Positions 8,169-15,694 of a stretch of 64,000 nt of DNA are shown one piece after another. The notes beneath the pieces are model-generated. The model had not been told where the DNA came from, did not search any database, and saw only the letters and a program-made list of their open reading frames with translations. The DNA is from Armatimonadota bacterium (GTDB taxonomy: Bacteria > Armatimonadota > Fimbriimonadia > Fimbriimonadales > Fimbriimonadaceae): contig JANYCU010000033.1 of NCBI GenBank assembly GCA_025360125.1, forward strand, positions 1 to 64,000, read 5' to 3'. Both the position numbers and the translations under genes were made by a program. The stretch's first letter is position 1; each line of letters begins with the position of its first letter.

Positions 8169-9200
8169 ATGTCTAACGGCCAAACCATTGTCAAAGTCTT
8201 TGCCACAACTGGTTCTGCCGCCATCGGTGCCCAAGTCGAAGCGGAAATCCGAACTCGAATCGCTACTCGGGGAGACGACTATAGAGTTAAGCATGGCGGT
8301 CACACCGTCAGCCACTTCTCAAACGAGAATATCGAAGTTCAGATCGACAATGTGCGAGACCAGATCGCACTGGTTGTTCACACCCAAAACCCACCAGTAA
8401 ACGATGGTGTTATCGAGCTTTTGGCGATGCTTGACGCGATCAACAATGCCCATCCTCGTAAGACATTTGTCGTCTTCCCCTATATGCCGTACAGCCGATC
8501 GGATCGGAAAAATAAGCCACGCATCTCGGTCATGGGACAGCGGTTACCGGAGATTCTGAACAAGGTTATGCGAGTCCAGCGCGTCATGCTTTTGGAGCCC
8601 CATAACGGACACATCAAGCAGTATTTCACTCCGACCGCCGACGAGGTACCAGTCGTACCATTGCTGGTTCGTCACATTCGCAATGTCTTTCTTAAGAACC
8701 ATGACCCAAAGGACTGTACGCTAGTTTTTGCCGACGCCGGAGCGGCAAAACGGTTCGAAGATGTCCCCGCTCAACTTGGCCTCGATCCGACTTACATTTA
8801 CAAAACTCGGTCTGATAATTCTGAATCTCCAACCATTAAGGCGATTGCCGGAGTGGTGAAGGATAGGCACTGCTTTATTCTAGACGACGAAATTTTGACG
8901 GGTAACACGGTATTTAAGGACGCCGATTTGCTCAAGTCAGCTGGTGCTGCATCGGTACGCGTATTGGCGGTTCACGGAATCATTGCCGACCAAAAACTCT
9001 CCATTCAGGAATTGATGAACAAATTTGACCAATCATCGGTTGACGAATTTGTATTGACAGATTCGATTCCGCTCGCCGATAAGATCGCGTTGGCTCCAAA
9101 GAAGTTCACGATCTTACCGATCGCGCCCCTCGTTGGCGAGGCCTGCACAAGGCTCATCCTCGGAGAGTCGCTAAGTGAACTCCACCGTATCGATATTTAG
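8169..9200 (+). CDS. Divergent ribose-phosphate pyrophosphokinase (PRPP synthetase-like)
   Basis: The 343-residue protein keeps the two-lobed PRPP synthetase plan. Y-S-R-S-D-R-K (108-114) matches the ATP-loop motif and K-T-R (212-214) the flexible-loop lysine-arginine. The ribose-5-phosphate loop reads D-D-E-I-L-T-G-N-T (239-247), where the family consensus is D-D-x-x-D-T-G-G-T, so the second acidic residue and one glycine are replaced. It may be a true but divergent Prs or a paralogue with altered activity. ATG at 8169 is chosen over the upstream GTG because TAAACT (8152-8157) sits 11 bases before it. Its stop interlocks with the convergent nucleoside hydrolase stop in TTAG. Confidence 0.8.
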   Translation: MSNGQTIVKVFATTGSAAIGAQVEAEIRTRIATRGDDYRVKHGGHTVSHFSNENIEVQIDNVRDQIALVVHTQNPPVNDGVIELLAMLDAINNAHPRKTFVVFPYMPYSRSDRKNKPRISVMGQRLPEILNKVMRVQRVMLLEPHNGHIKQYFTPTADEVPVVPLLVRHIRNVFLKNHDPKDCTLVFADAGAAKRFEDVPAQLGLDPTYIYKTRSDNSESPTIKAIAGVVKDRHCFILDDEILTGNTVFKDADLLKSAGAASVRVLAVHGIIADQKLSIQELMNKFDQSSVDEFVLTDSIPLADKIALAPKKFTILPIAPLVGEACTRLILGESLSELHRIDI

Positions 9201-10132
9201 TTCGCTTGACGTTTCGCGATTGCCAACCGATATTCGGCGCTGCCTTTCGGGGCAAACATTGCTTCATACCATTCCAAAAACTCTTTTCGTTGCGGTTTGA
9301 CCAGAATAGTCACGGACGGAGATCCCGGTGTTATGTGGGTGACTCCTTTTTCATCCACCGTCAGGTGGACTTTCTCCTCTGTTGAAAATTTGAATCTCGT
9401 ACCGTATGCAACGGCGACCGGGTCATAAAGTGTTGGCGTATCCTTTGCCCCCCACAGCTGCTTAAGCTCAGCGATAGCGCTCGTCCCTTTGGTGTTGTAT
9501 GCGGTCAACTTTGTTTGCATCGAGTCGTCGAACTGCATCATTGTGGTTACGTCGAGACCCGCTGCTGTCACCGAGACCCCGCTATCGAAGACGGTTTGAG
9601 CTGCTTTGGTATCGCAATAGATGTTCCACTCGCCGCTGGCAGGAGCCTGGTTGTTGTATCCAACGTAAAACGAGCCCCCCATGATGACGATCTTTCCGAT
9701 CTTGGTTTTTACTTCGGGATATTTGGTGATGAGGTCTGAGACGTTCGTGAGCGGACCAACCGCGATGATCGTGATTTGACCAGGAGACCGCTCGATCTCT
9801 CGCTTCATGAAGTCAATCGCTGGCTCTGGCTTAATCGATTTGGCGGAGAATTCTTTGGCCCATTCAAATTGAGGACGATGGGGCACCGCTGATGAACGTC
9901 CTGGATAAATGGGAATATCCCCGCGATCAAATGACTGGAGTAGCTTGGCCGCAACTTTTGCCCGACCGGCCGTATCGCCGAACACCGTTGTTACACCAAG
10001 GATCTTGATGTTTGGAACCCTGGTCAACAACGCCATCGCATAGGTATCGTCGATATCGTCGGCAATATCGCAGTCGAAGATAACCTTTTGAGGTGTAAGG
10101 GCGACTGTAAGAGCAAAAGACAGACCAACCAT
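9197..10132 (-). CDS. Nucleoside hydrolase, probably exported
   Basis: An IU-nucleoside hydrolase fold protein that cleaves the N-glycosidic bond of ribonucleosides. The calcium-binding N-terminal cluster is D20-C-D22-x5-D28-D29, and A-V-G-P-L-T-N follows in the middle. The first 14 residues are hydrophobic (M-V-G-L-S-F-A-L-T-V-A-L-T), suggesting a short signal peptide and an extracytoplasmic role in nucleoside scavenging. A TAAAAT box at 10141-10146 ends nine bases before the ATG. It converges on the PRPP synthetase-like gene, an apt metabolic neighbour, but shared control is not implied. Confidence 0.88.
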   Translation of the reverse strand: MVGLSFALTVALTPQKVIFDCDIADDIDDTYAMALLTRVPNIKILGVTTVFGDTAGRAKVAAKLLQSFDRGDIPIYPGRSSAVPHRPQFEWAKEFSAKSIKPEPAIDFMKREIERSPGQITIIAVGPLTNVSDLITKYPEVKTKIGKIVIMGGSFYVGYNNQAPASGEWNIYCDTKAAQTVFDSGVSVTAAGLDVTTMMQFDDSMQTKLTAYNTKGTSAIAELKQLWGAKDTPTLYDPVAVAYGTRFKFSTEEKVHLTVDEKGVTHITPGSPSVTILVKPQRKEFLEWYEAMFAPKGSAEYRLAIAKRQAN

Positions 10133-10266
10133 ATGGCGGGATTTTACTTGGTAAGGCTTTAGCGACTATTCAACAATTTTTCTGGAAATTATGAGTAAGC
10201 GGAACGCAGAGGACTAAAATATCGCTTAAGCTCATTGAAAGACCTCATAAGAGTGGTGGAATTCAA

Positions 10267-10383
10267 ATGAAAGTGAAACGCATCGTCCTCATCGTCGTGG
10301 TACTCCTTGGCCTAACCGCCCTCGCGGTTGCTGTCGCCGTTCCGGCGGTCTTTGGCAGTGGTGGCTCGGTCGCCGGATATTGA
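10267..10383 (+). CDS. 38-residue single-span membrane peptide
   Basis: This short gene encodes M-K-V-K-R followed by about 20 aliphatic residues and a small glycine/serine tail. The N-terminal positive charge predicts a signal anchor or a cleavable signal. The TGA stop overlaps the TTG start of the hydroxylase gene in TTGA (10380-10383), so the two are likely translationally coupled. A TAAAAT box at 10214-10219 could drive both. Function unknown; a small partner of the membrane hydroxylase is a reasonable inference. Confidence 0.65.
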   Translation: MKVKRIVLIVVVLLGLTALAVAVAVPAVFGSGGSVAGY

Positions 10384-11108
10384 GCGATCTCAAGAACGCC
10401 CAATTCTTTTCCACGGTGCCCCAGATATTTTTTGCGGGCATCATCTTCGTTGCGCTTAGCGCCCTTATTTTCTGGCCGCTTGAAGAGTTGTTAGAAGATC
10501 AGGGTGCGGCGCGGCCCAAATTTATAGACCTCGCGGCCCTCTGGTTTTTCCAGTCATACGGATTGTGGATCTCCGCCGGCATCATCTACGAAATTGCCTA
10601 TCTTATTCGGCAACATCTGCCATCCACATGGACCCAGGTGGTCACCCATCAGCCATATTGGCTGCAAGCTGTTGTCGCCCTTGTCTTGGCCGAAATTTGG
10701 GTCTATTCGCTCCATCGACTTGCCCACAAATGGGAGTTCCTTTGGAAGTTCCACAAGGTCCATCACACGTTGGTCGATATGACTTGGAGCGCCAGCTCTC
10801 GCCAACATCCGGTTGACTTTTTGCTGATTATCGTCGGAGCAAATCTACCCGCGATGATCTTGGGCATCGATCTGCGATCGATTGCGGCGTTCATCATCTT
10901 AGAGCGGTTCTATACTGTTCTGCTTCACTCGAACCTTAAACTTGATTGGGGTTGGTTTTCGAAGGTGATCGCGAGCCCTCGATTGCACGCCCTTCATCAC
11001 GACCCGAAGTGTCGAGGCAATTACGCTGGCATTCTAAGTCTCCTCGATGTACTCGGAAGGACGTATCAACCGCCAAACGCCGATTCATCGGAGTCCGAAG
11101 CCCAGTAG
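10380..11108 (+). CDS. Sterol desaturase / fatty acid hydroxylase family membrane protein
   Basis: A di-iron integral membrane oxygenase. Histidine clusters are H112-x3-H116, H125-x2-H128-H129, H143, and H203-x2-H206-H207, in the order and spacing expected for the family, with several hydrophobic spans between. It probably hydroxylates or desaturates a lipid in the cytoplasmic membrane. The TTG start is supported by the 4-base overlap with the upstream peptide gene. It converges on an exported hypothetical protein nine bases downstream. Confidence 0.9.
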   Translation: MSDLKNAQFFSTVPQIFFAGIIFVALSALIFWPLEELLEDQGAARPKFIDLAALWFFQSYGLWISAGIIYEIAYLIRQHLPSTWTQVVTHQPYWLQAVVALVLAEIWVYSLHRLAHKWEFLWKFHKVHHTLVDMTWSASSRQHPVDFLLIIVGANLPAMILGIDLRSIAAFIILERFYTVLLHSNLKLDWGWFSKVIASPRLHALHHDPKCRGNYAGILSLLDVLGRTYQPPNADSSESEAQ

Positions 11109-11117
11109 TCGTATGTA

Positions 11118-12011
11118 TCAGATCGCAATTGCATATCCCAAGGCAATAGACAAATATAGGTAAGCCATCCCAATCTGCTTAGGATCTTTGTCGATCAAGA
11201 TTTCGTTTGCCGTCTTCGTCAGCGAAGTGAAAATCGGTTTCAACTGGTCGCCGCCCCAAAATTCCTTCGCAATTTCGCTAGCGTGCGGGTTATCTGAGAC
11301 ATTAACAACTCTAAAACTCCCATCCGTTCGCATCGAAATGCCAAATCCGCGAATTTGTTTGTCGTGCATGTCCAGGCCCCACATTTTCAATTGAGTTGCC
11401 GGATTAACATGCCTTATCGCCCAAAATGGCCCGTTCCTTTCGACGTATTTCCACTCTTCGAGCCAGTCGGGAAAAGGGCGATCGGTTGGCTCGGCGGCCT
11501 TGCGTTTTAGCAAAGCCTCCAGGTAGCCAGTGTTCGTCGCAACGATCAGCGTATGATCCTCAATCACTACGTAAAAGTGCCGAATCTCCTTCGCGTTGAA
11601 ATTTTCCGCGCAGCTCAGTGCATTTCGCCCAGCCACCTTTGACGAATTGAATTTGTTTTTCGCGAGGATTGCCCTTGCCTTCTCTAAAGTCGCATCTGGC
11701 ATTGTAGCGATCCAAGCTCCTTCAAAGGCTCCGACACCAATTTCGTCCGGATATTGAAATTTCCGGGCGCCAAACACGACCGAGGTCATCGGCAGTTCGG
11801 CCAAGGCTTTGAGTTTATCTTGGGAAAAACACACTGGCCAGCCTAAGATCGATGCTCCTGTTACTTTTTTCCCGTCCAGGTTGAGAATGGAATCGTTGAT
11901 TACAACGGCCGTTTCGGTATCGGTCGGAAGCGACCGCAAGATTTGGTCAATTGAATCTGGGTTCGATTGAGGACTGAGGCCAATTGCAACCAACAGCGAA
12001 AGGGCGAACAT
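11118..12011 (-). CDS. Exported protein of unknown function
   Basis: I do not recognise this 297-residue protein. It begins with a short hydrophobic segment (M-F-A-L-S-L-L-V-A-I-G-L) that looks like a signal peptide, then a mixed alpha/beta region resembling proteins that compare repeated substructures, and ends in a hydrophobic stretch (Y-L-Y-L-S-I-A-L-G-Y-A). TAAACT at 12021-12026 ends ten bases before the ATG. It is divergent from a lipoprotein gene with 72 bases between starts. Confidence 0.7.
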   Translation of the reverse strand: MFALSLLVAIGLSPQSNPDSIDQILRSLPTDTETAVVINDSILNLDGKKVTGASILGWPVCFSQDKLKALAELPMTSVVFGARKFQYPDEIGVGAFEGAWIATMPDATLEKARAILAKNKFNSSKVAGRNALSCAENFNAKEIRHFYVVIEDHTLIVATNTGYLEALLKRKAAEPTDRPFPDWLEEWKYVERNGPFWAIRHVNPATQLKMWGLDMHDKQIRGFGISMRTDGSFRVVNVSDNPHASEIAKEFWGGDQLKPIFTSLTKTANEILIDKDPKQIGMAYLYLSIALGYAIAI

Positions 12012-12083
12012 GCTGAGAGCAGTTTACTCATCAATGACAGAATTATCAGGAACCGATAGTCGGTCGTCGTCGTTTATTGACCT

Positions 12084-12917
12084 ATGCGGGTGGTGCCAGT
12101 CCTCTTTTTTGTCGGAACCTGTTTGGTTTTCGCTGGATGTGCGGTTTCTCATCAACACCCGGTTTCGATACCACCTCTAACCATTCGAGGCAATGCCGCG
12201 CCGATTCTGAACCGTGTGCCCGTCATCCATGTCGTCGTTGCGCTGTGCGACAATAAGTACCAAGGCATCATCCCGGTACCAGCCCGCATCGGCAACGGCG
12301 ACGATTTGGTCGACAACCTCTATTGGGGAGCCGACTATGGGGTCAAGTCATACTTCCGGCATCGAAGCGATTGGAAGCTCGTGCAATCAATCAAGAATCC
12401 AAGCCCAGTAATTCTCGAGCGGATCGTATTTACAAACGGAAAATCCCATGCCGTCCTCGTGGCCGACGCCTATCGCGGTCGCGAGATCAAACGTGCGACG
12501 GAAGATTTTCTCTCCTTTGCGGGAGGCAACCAACCGTCCGCATTGAAAGTCGATAAATACAACCTAACCGTCGGCGGAGGTGCCGACTACCTCATCTACG
12601 TTGGTCACGATGGCCTTATGAATTTCGCCGTCGCTCCTCCTCGTCCCTCGATCCAAAACCAACCAAAGAAGATCGCCGTTCTGTGCTGCAAGAGCCAACA
12701 GTTCTTTGCTCCAGCCATCAAGTCGGTCAACGCGGTACCTGTCTTGTGGACCAAAAGCCTCATGGCTCCCGAAGCCTACGTCGTCGAGGCCGCTACTCAA
12801 AGCTTTTTAAAGAAGGAGCGTGGCACCAAGGCCACCGAGCGAGCGTCGGCGGCTTACGCGAAGTATCAGCATATAAGTGTGAAAGCGGCCCGAACTGTAT
12901 TCGCTTCCGGATTCTAG
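12084..12917 (+). CDS. Lipoprotein of an uncharacterised family
   Basis: The N-terminus is a lipoprotein signal with lipobox L-V-F-A-G-C (cysteine 19). The mature part contains V-V-A-L-C-D-N-K-Y-Q-G-I-I-P-V-P followed by I-G-N-G-D-D and N-L-Y-W-G-A-D-Y-G-V-K. I recall this block as recurring in uncharacterised proteins of several diderm phyla, but I cannot name a function. A second A-V-L-C-C-K-S segment lies near residue 200. It probably sits on the periplasmic side of a membrane. Nothing in its neighbourhood suggests a pathway. Confidence 0.7.
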   Translation: MRVVPVLFFVGTCLVFAGCAVSHQHPVSIPPLTIRGNAAPILNRVPVIHVVVALCDNKYQGIIPVPARIGNGDDLVDNLYWGADYGVKSYFRHRSDWKLVQSIKNPSPVILERIVFTNGKSHAVLVADAYRGREIKRATEDFLSFAGGNQPSALKVDKYNLTVGGGADYLIYVGHDGLMNFAVAPPRPSIQNQPKKIAVLCCKSQQFFAPAIKSVNAVPVLWTKSLMAPEAYVVEAATQSFLKKERGTKATERASAAYAKYQHISVKAARTVFASGF

Positions 12918-12976
12918 GCACGGCACTCGCGATCCGAACCTGGAGTGGCTTATTTGTAAGGGGTAAACGGACACCG

Positions 12977-13096
12977 ATGAAGCGCATCACGAAAGTCATG
13001 ACGATAGAAGAAGCTGATGCGCTAAATCGTTCAGAGAATTTAAAAAGGACGCCCTCGGAGCGAGTTGAGGCGCTCCTCGAACTTAGAAATGCCTGA
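12977..13096 (+). CDS. Possible small antitoxin-like ORF (39 aa)
   Basis: An ATG ORF encoding a charged helical peptide (M-K-R-I-T-K-V-M-T-I-E-E-A-D then E-R-V-E-A-L-L-E-L-R). The style resembles the short first gene of toxin-antitoxin or nucleotidyltransferase pairs. Its end overlaps the next ORF by 8 bases (13089-13096). No strong SD is seen. It could be a truncated remnant. Confidence 0.4.
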   Translation: MKRITKVMTIEEADALNRSENLKRTPSERVEALLELRNA

Positions 13097-13214
13097 ATAC
13101 CTGCCGATCAGTGAAGAATTGCACGAGCCTGTGAGTTTGTTGAACTTCCACCACGACCAGAGTGATCTGATTCTATTACGAGAAATATATCCCGACTTAG
13201 GTAATTCGCTCTAA
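13089..13214 (+). CDS. Possible small ORF or remnant overlapping the previous one (41 aa)
   Basis: An acidic 41-residue reading frame overlapping the end of the 39-residue ORF. Its TAA stop interlocks with the convergent acetyltransferase stop in CTAA (13211-13214), the same arrangement seen at rsgA and the PRPP synthetase gene. That gives mild support to its being translated. No family is recognised. Confidence 0.3.
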   Translation: MPEYLPISEELHEPVSLLNFHHDQSDLILLREIYPDLGNSL

Positions 13215-13984
13215 AACTGGTCGGTCATAAAAAACTGAGGGATGCCGGGGAAGTTGTGTCCCATTAAGTACATCGGAACGGAGATAGTTCCAAGCGGGAT
13301 TTCTAAAAGGTCAGTCATCGACGACAGGCCAAACCACTCGGTCCCCGCCGGAACGGGTAGCTTCTTTTCCGACGGATCAACTAATATCTCCCTCATCTGG
13401 CCGTTTTCTAAGCAAAGGTATCCAGATTTATAGGCAAAGGACTCTCGGAATTGCCACTTCCAATACGACCATCGTTGTTTATTCCGACGAATTCTGTCCT
13501 GATGGCCAGCCGACCATTCCTCATACTTCGCTTCTACCTGCGGAAGGGATATCGGATCGAGATCAATTTCGAGGGGGAGCGAAACGATTGGACCACGAAC
13601 CACACGATCAATTCCCTCGAACCCGATGGAATCGTATACACGGGTATCGGCGGCAAACAGGAGAGCGGCTCCTTCTCCCCTCTTCTCGGATTCAATGAGC
13701 ACTTGCCGGATTAGCTTGCTCGCAAGCCCCTCGCGCTGTCGCGAAGGTTTAGTGGCGACACCCGCAATGCCGACCGCATTCCCCCAACCGAAAATAAGGG
13801 GAGTGGTGGTCAAGATACTGATCATCTCGCCGCCTTCGTAAAGGGCCCATTTTCGGTTGATGTCAAAAAATGGTTCTTCTCGAAAGAGGCTTTGAGCCCG
13901 AAAGAAATCTAGCTCGAAAACGTCACAAAGGATCCGCAAGAAAGTGTCGGTTTCTTCAAGCCGGATAGTTCGAATTTCGGTCAT
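13211..13984 (-). CDS. GNAT family N-acetyltransferase (two-domain, Eis-like)
   Basis: The 257-residue protein has a GNAT core with V-G-I-A-G-V-A-T-K-P-S-R-Q-R-E-G-L-A as motif A (acetyl-CoA loop around residues 78-86) and Y-D-S-I-G-F as motif B. The C-terminal half extends beyond a minimal GNAT domain. Its start overlaps the stop of cdaR by four bases, so it is the third gene of the cdaA-cdaR unit. A link to c-di-AMP signalling is possible through that position only; the acceptor is unknown. Confidence 0.8.
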   Translation of the reverse strand: MTEIRTIRLEETDTFLRILCDVFELDFFRAQSLFREEPFFDINRKWALYEGGEMISILTTTPLIFGWGNAVGIAGVATKPSRQREGLASKLIRQVLIESEKRGEGAALLFAADTRVYDSIGFEGIDRVVRGPIVSLPLEIDLDPISLPQVEAKYEEWSAGHQDRIRRNKQRWSYWKWQFRESFAYKSGYLCLENGQMREILVDPSEKKLPVPAGTEWFGLSSMTDLLEIPLGTISVPMYLMGHNFPGIPQFFMTDQF

Positions 13985-14706
13985 TTCTTGGGTGGCGGAA
14001 CCGCCGAAGGCGGCATGTCTTTTGCAAATCGAACCGATACATGAATCTTGAGCGGCTCGTTGATTTGCTCTTCTTTGTACTCAGGGTGGTCATCAATGCT
14101 GTGCAGAATTACCCTCGAAATGGTGCTGCCATTGGCATCGACGGCTTTGGATTCCACGTCGTCGTCGTGGGGAGTTTGGGTGATCGAAGTCAGATTGATC
14201 GCGACCTGAACTTTGGATACTTTTTGAATCGTTTCTGATGGACCAGTTACATAGACAAATCGAAGTGATGGCTCAATCGCGTCCTCATGAAATCCAGCCG
14301 GAAGGCTTCCAGTTCTGGCAACCGTAACTTCGACGCGCTTGGTGACCAAGGCTTCGATCTTGATGGCTACGGGAGGAGTGTTACCAATCAATTCGCGGGA
14401 GGTGGCGGGGAAAACAATGATAGGATAGCTTTTTGTTCCTGGATTGGCATTGCTTAGATCAACGAGGGCAGTCGTTGTTTGTCGCATCGCCCGTCGTAAC
14501 TGGTCACGGTAACCAACGAGCGGTAAGGAAACACTGGGCGGAATCTCGGTGATGACATACTTGGATGCGTCCAAGTTTTGGGTCGTCAACGAAGCCATGA
14601 CTTTTTCATTTTCCGGCTCTTTTTTACTATCGTTATAAACACTGGCCCACAGCAAAATTGATGTTGCAAGTGAGAGGATTGCGAAAGGAATGTTGACTTT
14701 GCTCAC
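13981..14706 (-). CDS. cdaR: YbbR-domain regulator CdaR
   Basis: An N-terminal membrane anchor (about 7-24) is followed by extracytoplasmic beta-rich YbbR-like repeats and a proline-rich tail. In Firmicutes CdaR binds and tunes the diadenylate cyclase CdaA. The gene order cdaA-cdaR with a 4-base overlap (14703-14706) is the conserved arrangement, and it is the main reason for the name. The protein at 241 residues is shorter than many CdaR and seems to have fewer YbbR repeats. Confidence 0.8.
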   Translation of the reverse strand: MSKVNIPFAILSLATSILLWASVYNDSKKEPENEKVMASLTTQNLDASKYVITEIPPSVSLPLVGYRDQLRRAMRQTTTALVDLSNANPGTKSYPIIVFPATSRELIGNTPPVAIKIEALVTKRVEVTVARTGSLPAGFHEDAIEPSLRFVYVTGPSETIQKVSKVQVAINLTSITQTPHDDDVESKAVDANGSTISRVILHSIDDHPEYKEEQINEPLKIHVSVRFAKDMPPSAVPPPKK

Positions 14707-15455
14707 TTTGTCACCGCCTCCTTTCGATCTTTCTTGCGGGTTCGACGAGGCGTTGGTTCGCTCTGTTCATTTTGTGTTGTGTTGGCGATGAGGAATTCTC
14801 GAAGCTCCGTGCTACTCGAAATAACGATCAACTTTCCTTCGGCCGAAACGCGAATACTGCCTTTTTCTTCGCTGACCACGATCGCAATAACGTCATTTTG
14901 CTCGGTTACACCGAGAGCGGCTCGGTGGCGCATGTGCAGGTTGCGCTCGAGTTTGGATTCGCTCAGAGGAAGCCGGCAGGCGGCGGCGAGGATATTATTT
15001 CCTCGTATTAACACGGCTCCGTCGTGGAGCGGATTTTGACCAAAAAAGATCGAGCCAAGCAGAGAAGTAGTGATCTTCGCGTTGAGCATCACTCCGTTTG
15101 AAGCAATTTCATCAAGGTGGCCACCTGTTTCGATGACGATGATGGCACCAATTCGATCTCTCGCCATTTCGGCGACCGCACCGACAATTTCTTCGACCGA
15201 TCCTCGATCCAGGTTTTTCTCGTGACCAACTTCAGTGACGCTGTCCGGAAACCAACTCACTTTGGTCAGTCCTTCGATGGCTTGGCGAAGCTCAGGTAGG
15301 AAGAGAATAGCGAGGGCAACTGGCCCCAGAAGGCTGGCTTGACTCAATATCCAGTTGACGGTCGTGAGGTGAAGGGCACCGCTGATGAACAGAAGGGCGC
15401 CAAAAACGAGCAGGCCGAGAAGTATTCGCCATCCTCGAGTACCGCGAACCAACAT
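14703..15455 (-). CDS. cdaA: Diadenylate cyclase CdaA (true start probably upstream, near 15632)
   Basis: The membrane enzyme makes cyclic di-AMP from two ATP. Catalytic motifs D-G-A (145-147) and R-H-R-A-A (176-180) are intact, numbered from the first ATG at 15455. That ATG lies inside the protein: upstream in frame the sequence continues with a perfect first membrane helix (15515-15456, D-L-A-V-A-A-L-D-V-L-I-V-A-F) leading into R-L-L-M-L-V-R-G-T-R-G as in known CdaA. The open frame reaches back to a TAG at 15642-15644 without any ATG, GTG or TTG. ATT at 15632, seven bases after a TAGAAT box, is the best candidate and would give 309 residues. Confidence 0.9.
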   Translation of the reverse strand: MLVRGTRGWRILLGLLVFGALLFISGALHLTTVNWILSQASLLGPVALAILFLPELRQAIEGLTKVSWFPDSVTEVGHEKNLDRGSVEEIVGAVAEMARDRIGAIIVIETGGHLDEIASNGVMLNAKITTSLLGSIFFGQNPLHDGAVLIRGNNILAAACRLPLSESKLERNLHMRHRAALGVTEQNDVIAIVVSEEKGSIRVSAEGKLIVISSSTELREFLIANTTQNEQSEPTPRRTRKKDRKEAVTK

Positions 15456-15638
15456 CAGCAGGCGGTAAATAATGAACGCGACAATCAGGACATCTAGAGC
15501 TGCTACCGCGAGGTCAGTTGGGCCAAGGTCTTTAAATACATGAAAAACGGGTGATTCAATCGCCGAGAACCCAAGTCCTTGACGACCAAGGGGTTGAAAA
15601 ACATAGAAAACAGGCGAATCTATAAAAGGAATATTACG

Positions 15639-15644
15639 ATTCTA
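15639..15644 (-). promoter_or_regulatory. Candidate -10 box of cdaA
   Basis: On the minus strand TAGAAT is followed after six bases by ATT, in frame with cdaA. The same -10 to start spacing occurs at many other genes in this window. It is divergent from the pheA promoter 35 bases away. Confidence 0.5.
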
Positions 15645-15678
15645 TCTGTATTTGAATCCAAAAGGCACCAGACATTTC

Positions 15679-15684
15679 TATAAT
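15679..15684 (+). promoter_or_regulatory. -10 box of pheA
   Basis: A perfect TATAAT ends eleven bases before the ATG at 15695. A GTG at 15689 would be too close to be inside the transcript, so this box helps choose the ATG start. Confidence 0.65.
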
Positions 15685-15694
15685 CTAGGTGTCC

